Assembly (NCBI RefSeq): GCF_000002865.3
Contig: NW_001865086.1
Coordinates: forward strand, 58,466 to 69,896
DNA: 11,431 bases
Direction of reading: 5' to 3'
Source: Monosiga brevicollis MX1
Taxonomy: Eukaryota; Opisthokonta; Choanoflagellata; Craspedida; Salpingoecidae
In this document: piece after piece, positions 1-8,149 of the stretch
How the letters are laid out: every line of letters starts with the position of its first letter
How positions within the stretch are numbered: the stretch's first letter is position 1
The notes under the pieces: model-generated
Told to the model about the DNA's origin: nothing
The model's database searches: none
The model's input: only the letters and a program-made list of their open reading frames with translations
Translations under genes and position numbers: made by a program

Positions 1-3000
1 GGGCGGTGCGCAGCTGAGTCATCAGACTCGCAATCACGGTCGAGGTGGCCAGGTGCCGTGCCTTGCTGAGCCACTGCTGCAAGTCACCCTGTGCACACCA
101 TGACTGCACCAAGTAGGCGCTGGGGTGGCCACTGTGTACGTCCACGAGCGCGCCAAGGACCGGAATGATGTGAGGGTGCTCAAGCTGGCGCATGGCGCGC
201 AGTTCGCGGAGAAACGTCCGACACTGATCTTGTTTGTGTTGCTCAGCAAGTGCATACTCTTTTACAGCCAAATCTTGTTCAGGAAGATTCGGCAGCGTTG
301 CGCGGGCTTTGTATACCTTGTGATTCTGGTTGTATTGGAGAGACAGCTGACCCAGACTGGAGAGCGTCAAACCCCGGTCTACTTCGGTCATGGCCTCCAA
401 GATCAGACTGGCTGGAAGGTCGGGGCCAAGCACTGTGCGGAGGCGCGCTCCCAGCGTGCTCTGTTCAGGGTGCAAAAAGACCAGCAGTGCTGGGAAGTGT
501 TGGTGTAGTAGCTCTGCCAGTGCCGCCACCTGGTCTACCTGTGTTTGATCCGATAGTTGTTGCTGTAAAGTGACCAGGCGCTCCTTCATGTTTTGCAATC
601 GATCCTCGAGGCCAGCTCGCATCTCATCTGGAGCCAACGGCAAGAATGCCGTAGTTGTCTGGATGTTCTTCTGCAGCTCGGCCACCTCCTCATGAATGTA
701 CACAACTTGATCTGCGCTGCTCTGCGTGATGCCGCTTGCATACTCTTCGCACGAAGTCAGCACGTTCAGCGTCGTGGTTTGCCAGTCGATCATGTCTTGC
801 AGCTGCTGCAACAGGGCTTGCGCCTCGTGAAGCGCAAACACCAGATACCAGTCTTGATGCTCATAGTCGTGCTCGACTCTCCATGTTATCAGCTGCTCCA
901 GGCCGTTTTGCTCGGGCAAGCTCAGCGTTTCGTGAGCTTGGCACAGCTCCTCCCAGGCCTCGGGCAATGCCTCGGTTGGAGGTGGTGCACTCACATCCAA
1001 CCGTTGCGCACACTGCTCCAGTCTCTCCACTCGATGGTCCGTGTCGGTGGTTCCCGCTCTTGCCACAGCACGCAGGGCAGTAATCAGCTTCAGCACTAGC
1101 TGCTCGAGGTTGTTGTTGGCGTTGGTGAACAGTTCTATGCGCTTGGCTCCCACGTCGCGTAGCATGGCAACTTTGTCCAGGGCTGCACCGAGGTTGGCGG
1201 GTGGCGTTTCGGGTGCCATTGTCAGCGTGGTGGGTGGAGCGGGGCACGCTGCCAGCACGGTTTGAAGCTTAAGAAGCACCGGCTGCAGCTCAAAACCAGC
1301 TGTGACACCATGCAGCTCTTGCAGCACTGATTCTAGGTTGTCAGTGTTTGGGTCCAATTGACCCAAGCGGTTGCTCAACGCTTCGGGCGCTGCCAGTGCC
1401 TGGTCGAGTGCGCCGAGGGCCTGGGTGGTGGTCGCCTGGAAGGCAGGCCAGTCCATGGCAGGAAACTCTGGTGGCGCTTCATCGATGGTCCTCTGGATGT
1501 CCGCAACTGCCGTTGCAAGATTGGGGGTTTGTTTGGCGGCACCGCTGATAAAGGCATCGAGGTGGGGGAGGGGATGGGTGGTGGTGCGCTCCGGCAGGAG
1601 GGGCCTGAGCCAGGTATCCACCGCCACCACAACAGAGGCCGTGGTCTGATGGAGGGTTGTGTGGTGCCATTGGTCGTGATTAGGTTGGACGAGGCCGTGG
1701 GGATTGGGGTAGTGAATGCATTGGGGAAAACAAGATGGGGGAGCAGGCTCACCTCGAGGGTGGGGGTGGTGGGCAGAGGCGGCAGCCAGGCGGAAGGCGG
1801 TGCCGGCGTAGGCGGAGCGAGTGGTGCGGGTGGTTGTGATAGGCGAGTCTTGTGAGCAGCAAACACGGGTTCCAGCTTGTCGCCATGTCCTTCTTGACGT
1901 CCGAGATCAAGGGGCGTTCTGCCACCCTGAGAACATGTGATTTGAGCGTGTGAGGTGGGCAGCGACGCGAGGGCTGAGTTGGGCGACGTGCATTTGCTTT
2001 GATATAACAAAGGCGAGGTGACAATGCTTTGAAGTGTGCCGGAGCCGCCAGACGCGCGAGTGGTGTGCAAATGGTGCGGGCAGGTAGCAGGGGTCCGAAC
2101 GGAGGCGCGCTTGGAGAGAGAGAAAAAAAAAAAAAAAAGGAAACGGCGCGTGTGCCGGGGGCAAAAGTGAAGGCACGGCCACCGAAAGCCGCTTGAGCGT
2201 GCGAGGGAGGCAGAAGCGTGATGGCAACGCGTTGGGGATGGATCAGAAAAAGGGGAGAGCGAGGACGGCAGGCGAAAGAGACCAGCGGGAGCAGGGCGGG
2301 GCGCGGAGAGCACCGGCAAAGCGCGGACGCAAAACGGGGAAAGAAGAGGGATAGCGGGAAAGAAGAAAAGGAGCCAGGGGGGGAGGAACGGACGCGCACG
2401 GGCGGGCAGGGTGTCGCAGAGAGGAGGGACGGGGGCAAAGGCGACGGGGCAGCGGGAGCAGGAGCAGCAGTCATAGGGGGGTAAAGGGGGGAAGGAGGGA
2501 GGTACTCTACTGACGTTGGCCTTGGCTTCAGCATCAGCACCGTGCTTCAACAGCATCTCCACCACCTTGACATGACCGTAAGCGCAGGCCTCGTGCAGTG
2601 GTGTATAGCCACCCTGTGGGATGATGCATCAGCATGACGTACAGGTACAGCATCATCATCATCATGGGGTACAGGTGCACCATCATAGGGGGGTTAAAGG
2701 GGGGGAAGAGGGAGGTACTGTACTGACCCTGTCCTTGGCTTTAGTATCAGCACCGTGCTTCAACAGCATCTCCACCACCTTGACATGTCCGTTGTGGCAG
2801 GCCATGTGCAGTGGTGTATAGCCACCCTGTGGGATGATGCATCAGCATGACGTACAGCATCATCATCATCATCATCATCATCATGGGGTACAGGTGCATC
2901 ATCATAGGGGGGGTAAAGGGGGGGAAGAGGGAGGTACTGTACTGACGTCGTTCTTGGCTTTAGCATCAGCCCCGTACTGCAACAGCATCTCCACCACCTT

Positions 3001-3716
3001 GTCATGACCGTATTGGCAGGCCTTGTGCAGTGGTGTATCGCCATTCTGTGGGATGATGCAAACATCATGACGTACAGGTACAGCATCAGCATCAGCATCA
3101 TGGGGTACGGGTGCACCATCATAGAGGGGTAAAGGGGGGAAGGGGGAGGTACTGTACTGACGCTGAACTTGGCTTTAGCATCAGCACCGTGCTTCAACAG
3201 CATCTCCACCACCTTGACATCACCGTTACCGCAGGCCTCGTGCAGTGGTGTCCAGCCATTCTGTGGGATGATGCATCAGCATGACGTACAGGTACAGCAT
3301 CATCATCATCATCATCATGGGGTACGGGTGCACCATCATAGGGGGTAAAGGGGAGAAGAGGGAGGTACTGTACTGACGTTGGTCTTGGCTTTAGCATCAG
3401 CACCGTGCTTCAACAGCATCTCCACCACCTTGACAAGACCGTTACGGCAGGCTCTGTGCAGTGGTGTATAGCCATACTGTGGGATGATGCAAACATGCAG
3501 TATATGTCCCATGTTATACCATAACGTCACCCCATCCAGTGACATATTCAAAGTGTAACCAATATCACACAACATCATACCAAACAGCATACGTACCAAT
3601 TTGTATTGGGCAGCACGTCGTATACGTTGTTGGTCCCAACTGGTCACCAGCTGCAACACCCCTTGTGGATCTATTGAATTACACGCATCCCACAGCTGCT
3701 TTCCATCATCACTCAT
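1..3716 (-). CDS. Ankyrin-repeat array / helical linker / TKL-like protein kinase (3' end beyond window)
   Basis: Eight exons, all introns phase 0: 3716-3597, 3476-3378, 3260-3162, 3045-2947, 2826-2728, 2613-2515, 1926-1753, 1645-1 (open at the edge). That gives about 811 residues so far. The ATG at 3716 is preceded by an in-frame TGA 24 bp upstream. Residues 1-40 resemble a capping ankyrin helix pair ([17 protein letters not shown]). Residues 41-205 are five 33-residue ankyrin repeats (GxTPLHxAC..G..KVVEMLL..GAD). Residues 206-263 are a degenerate cap (GGRTPLDLG) and a Pro-rich tail. Residues 264 to about 690 are helical with a coiled-coil-like stretch near 573-630. The kinase N-lobe follows: VYKARA, LAVKEY (ATP-site Lys 725), [18 protein letters not shown] (alpha-C Glu 744, 19 residues on, as in PKA), then hinge-like [17 protein letters not shown]. 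The catalytic loop and DFG lie outside the window. The glycine loop lacks glycines. Family known: kinase, probably cytosolic signalling; inferred: ankyrins recruit ligand or substrate. Confidence 0.85.
1927..2514 (-). other. Long sixth intron (588 bp) of the ankyrin-kinase gene; pyrimidine-rich, with poly(T)
   Basis: Donor GTCAGT follows the last ankyrin exon; the acceptor is CACATGTTCTCAG before the GGRTPLDLG exon. The first ~45 bp match the other array introns; the rest is unique. The sense strand is strongly pyrimidine-rich (plus strand G/A-rich at about 2240-2510, with repeated GGGG runs), and the plus strand carries a run of about 16 A near 2125-2138. I see no gene here; the long open frames across it on both strands are low-complexity shadows. 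Confidence 0.8.
2515..3476 (-). repeat. Tandem array of five 99-bp ankyrin exons with near-identical introns (period 213-219 bp)
   Basis: Exon units: 3476-3378, 3260-3162, 3045-2947, 2826-2728, 2613-2515, each exactly 33 codons. Introns between them are 117, 116, 120 and 114 bp. Each starts GTCAGTACAGTACCTCCC and ends CATCATCCCACAG. Exon differences fall in 13 of 33 codons (1, 3, 8, 11, 12, 14, 15, 23, 24, 28, 29, 32, 33) and all of these change the amino acid. Only two synonymous differences are visible: Gly codon 13 in the fourth unit and Gly codon 25 in the third. The KVVEMLL helix is identical in all units. The intron after the last unit (from 2514) keeps the same first ~45 bp, and the intron before the first unit keeps the same last bases, so duplication breakpoints lay inside introns. 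Confidence 0.95.
2651..3318 (-). repeat. (CAT)n / (ATG)n microsatellites, one in each ankyrin-array intron
   Basis: Read on the plus strand, there are 5 CAT units at 2651-2665, 9 at 2858-2884, an interrupted CAT/CAG run around 3083-3101, and 7 at 3298-3318. They occupy the same place in four homologous introns and differ in length. Poly-Asp or poly-His open frames through these stretches are artefacts of the repeat. Confidence 0.95.
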
Positions 3717-4132
3717 GGTAACGGTATCTCTCTCTATTCACCATCCGCTTCAAACCGCTTTGCTTGCTTCTCTATCCACCACCAATCTCATGAGCCCCCT
3801 CCAAGTACAACTCGTCTGACAACCTAGAATTCGGACTGGGATTCGACAGGCGCGCCGTTTCCAAAACGGCAGCCGGTCACCGGGCCCTTTGCTCTTCTCT
3901 GCCTGGTGCACCAAACGACGCACCTTTGGCCAATAGTTCTCGGTGACAGTGGCGAGGACCGGTGGACTTGGTTGCCCAGCGCACGTCGTCGACTGCGAGG
4001 TGAGATCAGTGAGGTCAACTGAAAGCAAAAAACAAAAAAATGGCAGCAGTGCTTTCAATCAAAACGTTCTGGCGTCGCTGCAGGGCCCCGACCAGGAAAG
4101 TCCGGTACCAAGCACAAACGATCAGTCACCAC

Positions 4133-4151
4133 GCACACACACACACACACA
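4133..4151. repeat. (AC)n dinucleotide repeat
   Basis: About nine AC units on the plus strand, after CACCACGC. Ordinary microsatellite in intergenic DNA. Confidence 0.9.
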
Positions 4152-4280
4152 AAGCAAGACACGTCAAGCAGCCCGCCGATGCCGATGCCCACCGCTGCCA
4201 AAAAAGGGCAGCACCAACATCAAAAGCACAAGCAAAAGCAAAAGCAATGGCAAACAATTGAAAGGAAGAAAAATGCAAGC

Positions 4281-4297
4281 AACACACACACACACAC
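4281..4297. repeat. (AC)n dinucleotide repeat
   Basis: About eight AC units on the plus strand, followed 15 bp later by a T/C-rich tract (TTTTTCTTCTTC...). Ordinary microsatellite. Confidence 0.9.
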
Positions 4298-4544
4298 GTT
4301 TACACCTTTTTCTTCTTCTTTTTTAATTTTTTTATTTTCAAAGAAGAAAAGCAAGCAAATTCCATCCGCACGTCCTGGACCGGGCTCACGGGTGGTAAGG
4401 ACGGTTTGCGCCGGTCAATCGGATCGCCACGCCCAACGTACCTGCCAAATCTATTGGCTCGGCCGATCGAGCCCCCGTGTATTTCTTTCTTCTGCGCACC
4501 AACCACACCCATCGAGAGTGTAATTCGTCTCAGTCTCTCTCTTT

Positions 4545-4910
4545 TTATGTATCTCTCAAACTCTCTCTTTCTCTCAAACTCTCTCTCTCTCAAACCCTCT
4601 CTCTCAAACTCTCTCTCTCAAACTCTCTCTCTCAAACTCTCTCTCTCAATCTCTCTCTCTCAAACTCTCTCTCTCTAACTCTCTCTCTCAAACTCTCTCT
4701 CTCAAACTCTCTCTCTCAAACTCTCTCTCTCAAACTCTCGCTCTCTAACTCTCTCTCTCTAACTCTCTCTCTCAAACTCTCTCTCTCAAACTCTCGCTCT
4801 CTAACTCTCTCTCTCAAACTCTCTCTCTCAAACTCTCTCTCTCAAACTCTCTCTCTCAAACTCTCTCTCTCAAACTCTCTCCGTCTCTCAAACTCTCTCT
4901 CTCTTTCTCA
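4545..4910. repeat. CT-rich minisatellite, 12-bp unit CTCTCTCTCAAA
   Basis: Roughly 30 tandem copies of CTCTCTCTCAAA, with variants ending CTAA and a few with CTCG or CCGTCTC. A block containing AAACTCTCGCTCTCTAAC recurs about 56 bp later (G at 4740 and 4796), so longer segments were also copied. The repeat is open in more than one frame (Leu/Ser/Asn/Gln-Thr protein), which is not evidence of a gene. The opposite strand is purine-rich, so the tract could adopt non-B structure. Confidence 0.95.
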
Positions 4911-4923
4911 CGCCTTGTGTACG

Positions 4924-5025
4924 AACAACGTGTACTGCCCCTCTGCCAGCCATGACAGCTCGCCTCTTTCACCACAAAAATGGGGCTCGTACCTACAACA
5001 TGTACTGCCCCTTTGCCAGCCATGC
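4924..5025. repeat. Direct repeat, two ~32-bp copies 70 bp apart
   Basis: ACAACGTGTACTGCCCC and the following CTCTGCCAGCCATG at 4925-4953 recur with two mismatches at 4995-5023 (ACAACATGTACTGCCCC, CTTTGCCAGCCATG). The spacing is exactly 70 bp. Likely an old tandem duplication with diverged remainder; no function is evident. Confidence 0.8.
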
Positions 5026-5086
5026 CATTCCAAGCCCGTTGGCTAAATGCCCCCCTCTGGTCATACCAATCTTATTCTCCGCCCAA

Positions 5087-5124
5087 ACGTGAGCGACCAT
5101 TCCTGACGTGAGCGACCATTCCTG
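5087..5124. repeat. Perfect 19-bp tandem duplication
   Basis: ACGTGAGCGACCATTCCTG occurs twice back to back (5087-5105, 5106-5124) with no mismatch, followed by ACGGCGAG. A recent small tandem duplication in intergenic DNA. Confidence 0.95.
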
Positions 5125-5674
5125 ACGGCGAGCTTTAGGTTCATCGCCATGGCGGTCATGGTGCTGCTCGTTCCCTTTGAACGCGCTGGAGCATTGCAAC
5201 GGCAACCTTCACAAACCGATATATCTCCTGCAATAACTTACATCATCATTCCTACCAGAACTACATTAACTTCTCGTATATCGAAATAAACGGCTTAAAG
5301 AAGAGTAAAAAACCGAGGTGCATTTCCCCTGCAGCAACTTGCATCTCTACGCAAAATAAGAGGGTGTGTTCAACATTGCGAGGTTCGGGGCAGCAAGGGC
5401 AGCGGGTGACGGGACTGAGGAAGGGCAGCGGGAGAGGAGCAAGTGTAGCAGAGACTCTTTTTGAACGAGGTCGGAGGGAGAGAAGATGGTGCTTGAGGGA
5501 TCAAAGAGTCTGTCTACACGCGTGGGTGGTTGCCACCACAAGCTCATGCATAGTGGAGGGCCTGCCTGGCTCACTGACTGCAGTTTGGAAACACCCACCC
5601 CGACAGAAGACCCATCATAAATTTAAGAATGGACACACGCGTATACAAGAGGGAGTTGGCCCTCCCCGGAGATT
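5125..5674. other. Intergenic region and 3' flank of the reductase gene
   Basis: No coding region is supported. 5210-5330 is locally AT-rich. Two related segments, TCCTGCAATAACTTACATC near 5227 and CCCTGCAGCAACTTGCATC near 5328, form a loose direct repeat. The 3' UTR of the minus-strand reductase must lie in the right part, but no AATAAA was found on the minus strand close to the stop codon. Confidence 0.5.
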
Positions 5675-8137
5675 TCAATTGTAGGCGCGATCGCGGCCGT
5701 GGGGCTCGCTGAGCAACGCCTCGTAATTGTCCGGCCCTTGGGCCACAATGCCCAGAGGATTGATCTTGCGATGGGAACCTACAGCAACATGCAAAGCGCC
5801 AGAACACACACGCGCGCGCGCACACACAACCAATGTCGTCGTCAGCTCAGCTCGGACACGCTCATAAACCTTGGACACTTTGGCCTCAGCCCATCTCTCA
5901 CGCGCTGTCGGCACGGATCGTACCAAAGTAGTGCTTCTTGGTCTCCAGCGGGTTAAACGTCGCGCTGACACCCTCCATCTGGTAAATCTCCCGCGTGTAG
6001 CCCCACAAGTTGGGGTAGTCCACCACGCGGCGCTTGTTGCACTTGAAATGGGTATGGTATACGATATCAAAGCGCAGCTACTCATCCAATAACCCACACC
6101 AAATGAGCACATCGACATCACGTCGATTGGTGTGTGCGGTTGCTTTCGAGCCAAGGAAGAAAAAAAATAAAACGTACCAAGGTGGTGACCAAGCGAATGT
6201 CCGAAAGGGTCAGTCGGTCGCCACAGAGATAGCGCTGCTTGCCCAACAACGCCTCGACCTTGTCCAAAGCGTCAAACAGCTTGGTGCAGGCCGTATCGTA
6301 GGCTTCCTGGCTGCCCGCAAAGCCACAGCGATATACGCCCTGAAAATGGGCCCAGCACGAGACACACGAGTTCAAATCAGCTGCACACCCCCAAAAACTC
6401 GGCCTTGATACAAGACAGTGTCTGCCACATACATCGTTGATGTTGGGATACACGAGCTCGTCAATCTCGGTCATGGCCGATTCCAAATCGGCCGGCTCCA
6501 GGTCCAGCTCGGGACGCTTGGCCAAATCGTTGAACTGTGAGTTGAACATGCCTAAAAGTCAAGGATATGTGCACGAGTCAGGCACCACACCAAGAGGTGA
6601 GCGCCACAAAGAGAACAGATCATCGGAAGAAATCCTCAAGTTGTCCTTGAAAAGGACAGAGGAAAGTTGTCTGAATCTGATTGTTTTGTTTTTTTTTTCT
6701 TTAAAGAAAAAAAGGCCAAGGGGTGGCGCGCGGGAGGCTTGGGGGCAGGCTGACGCACGGATGATTTCGCTGCTTTCATTGTTAACAATGGTCTAAAAAA
6801 ACGATCGCGAGCCCGCGGCATGCTTGATGAGATTGCGTCCGGGACGCATTGCAGGCCCGTGGAGGATGAACCAACCTGAGTCTTCTTATCAAAGAGGACG
6901 GGCACGGAAAGCTTCTTGTACGGATAGCCGGGCTGTGCCAAATTGTAAACCTGGCAGATCATCGGTACATGATGGAAAAGGGTCATGAGGGCATACTGGA
7001 GCGTGATGCCGCAAGTGGCCTCTGAAAGAAAAAGCCAAGAAAGGTCTCGGAGGAGCAATGGCTGGTGCGTACGTCGTGAAGATACTCAAACTCTGGGTGA
7101 AGAGGATCGGGGTCCTCCTTGGTAAAGGGCCAGCCGCGGTAGGGTCGGCCATCATCGGGCCACTCCAGAAACCAGCCTAAAGCCGACGCGGGCCATGGAA
7201 TAGCGCAGTGGTGTGGTGCCAACGGCGTGAGGGCAGGGCGTGGTCCTTGGGAAGGGTGGATGAGCAAAGCTGTGGCTGAGGGAGGAAGGGTGCGAAAAGC
7301 TAACCAAGCATGGTGACGGAGATGACGTCTTCGAGGCCCTTGAGCGAGCGCATCAAGAGGGCGCGGTGGGCCCAGGGACAAGCCCATGCCACGTCTAAAA
7401 AGGATGGGCCGAAATGAGTCGCAAGGCACTTTCCAAAGCTCGAAGCACTGTCCAAAGCATGTGTGTGTGCATGCACGCGCAAGGCGAGGGGATGGCAAAA
7501 ACACAGTCGAGACGCACAGAGGTGGTAGCGACCGGCTTCGGCCGGGTACTTTTCCGAGCCAATGGTGTCGTGAAAGGCCGTCGGGGGGCGACGGAAGGCA
7601 CCAGCTTTGGCCTCTTCCTCAGACACGCCAAATTTGTTTTGGTCCGAGCCTTCGACCTACGCACGAATTTGGAAAGCGCCAGCGTCAGAAGCTGCAAGTG
7701 GCCAGGATGGCAGGCACCAATAGGCGAGACCAACGTGGGCAAATTGATCCGAGGCAGTGGTGCCAAAGATGTCGCCTTGACTAGCGCCGGCGTTATCCTT
7801 GTTAGCAGCCATTGTGAGCAACCGGGATTGAGGCAAGACTGCAGAGCCGAAGCTGAATCGGGATGCGCAATAGTACAGCAGCAAAACGTTGATGAGGGGC
7901 CAGGTTTGCGACTTTTTAAAAAAAAAAAGAAAGAGGTCACAAGTGATAGAGTCGGCACGCAACAACAACAACAACAAAGAAACGAGCCGGATGAGGGAAG
8001 ACATACCGGTGGGTCGAGGTAGCGCGGGCAAAGGGCTTGCTGGTGACGCCGGTGTGCGCAGTTCGAGAGGCTGTGAGCAGACGCTTGGAGACGGGAACAC
8101 TCGATCGCCACAACCGCTGAAGATGCGCTCCAAACAT
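5675..8137 (-). CDS. Glutathionyl-hydroquinone reductase (Xi-class GST, ECM4/YqjG family), likely mitochondrial
   Basis: Eleven exons: 8137-8007, 7852-7735, 7656-7518, 7394-7305, 7176-7073, 6950-6876, 6792-6759, 6551-6433, 6339-6178, 6077-5924, 5778-5675. They total 1230 bp (409 residues plus TGA), all phases agree, and introns are 78-207 bp, GT-AG. The enzyme reduces glutathionyl-hydroquinones with glutathione through a catalytic Cys. Seen here: [16 protein letters not shown] (Cys135 at 7380-7378), [93 protein letters not shown] and [11 protein letters not shown], all family hallmarks in order. Residues 1-57 are rich in Arg, Ser and Thr with no acidic residue ([21 protein letters not shown]), a typical mitochondrial presequence. 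A second ATG at 7812 (residue 58) would give a 352-residue form close to bacterial length. The least certain splice is the GTTGGT donor at 7734. No defect seen. Confidence 0.94.
5803..5827. repeat. Alternating purine-pyrimidine tract (AC/GC) in the last reductase intron
   Basis: ACACACGCGCGCGCGCACAC-type sequence inside intron 5923-5779. Such CG/CA alternation is a known Z-DNA-prone pattern. It sits just before the acceptor side of the intron and probably has no coding consequence. Confidence 0.85.
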
Positions 8138-8149
8138 TGATAGCTGAAC
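8138..8149. promoter_or_regulatory. 12-bp gap between two divergent start codons (shared promoter region)
   Basis: The reductase ATG (8137-8135, minus) and the plus-strand ATG (8150-8152) leave only 12 bp. Each transcript's 5' leader must therefore overlap the other's coding sequence, unless the reductase starts at its internal ATG (7812) or one start is misplaced. No TATA-like element was seen. The call depends on both gene models. Confidence 0.4.

Larger units (their letters stand above)
3717..4520. other. Intergenic region upstream of the ankyrin-kinase gene
   Basis: No coding region is supported. It should contain the promoter and 5' leader of the minus-strand ankyrin-kinase gene. Visible structure: a perfect 7-bp hairpin stem (GCCGTTT / AAACGGC, 3-base loop) at 3854-3870, two AC dinucleotide runs, A-rich stretches at 4020-4040 and 4200-4275, and a T-rich tract at 4308-4340. 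No clear TATA box was identified. Confidence 0.6.

Noticed and set aside
1375-2565. 396-codon open frame on the minus strand
   Set aside because: It runs from the last ankyrin exon through the long intron, the Pro-rich exon and the next intron into a wrong frame. Ankyrin homology and splice sites show the true path, and the intron part is low-complexity Pro/Ser/Leu.
2760-3403. Open frames with poly-Asp and His runs on the minus strand
   Set aside because: They are ankyrin exons read through into the CAT/ATG microsatellites of the introns. The introns have clear GT-AG ends, and in the ankyrin frame read-through hits a stop soon after the donor.
3840-3905. tRNA-like hairpin on the minus strand, with a seven-base loop TTTGGAA that could be a Pro anticodon loop
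   Set aside because: The 5-bp stem is good, but no paired T-arm, D-arm or acceptor stem could be fitted around it; GTCGAATC is not flanked by pairing bases.
3750-4058. 102-codon minus-strand frame upstream of the ankyrin-kinase gene
   Set aside because: No recognisable motif, no matching exon neighbours, and competing frames of similar length. Most likely chance in GC-rich DNA.
4477-5046. 189-codon plus-strand frame rich in Leu, Ser, Asn and Gln
   Set aside because: It is a translation of the 12-bp minisatellite, which is open in more than one frame. Nothing outside the repeat looks coding.
5347-5598. 83-codon minus-strand frame and its plus-strand counterpart
   Set aside because: Low-information composition, no splice partners and no family resemblance; lies in the 3' flank of the reductase gene.
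6635-7160. Alternative open frames across reductase introns on the minus strand
   Set aside because: They mix exon sequence with intron. The phase-consistent 11-exon path reproduces the family motifs in order, which these frames break.
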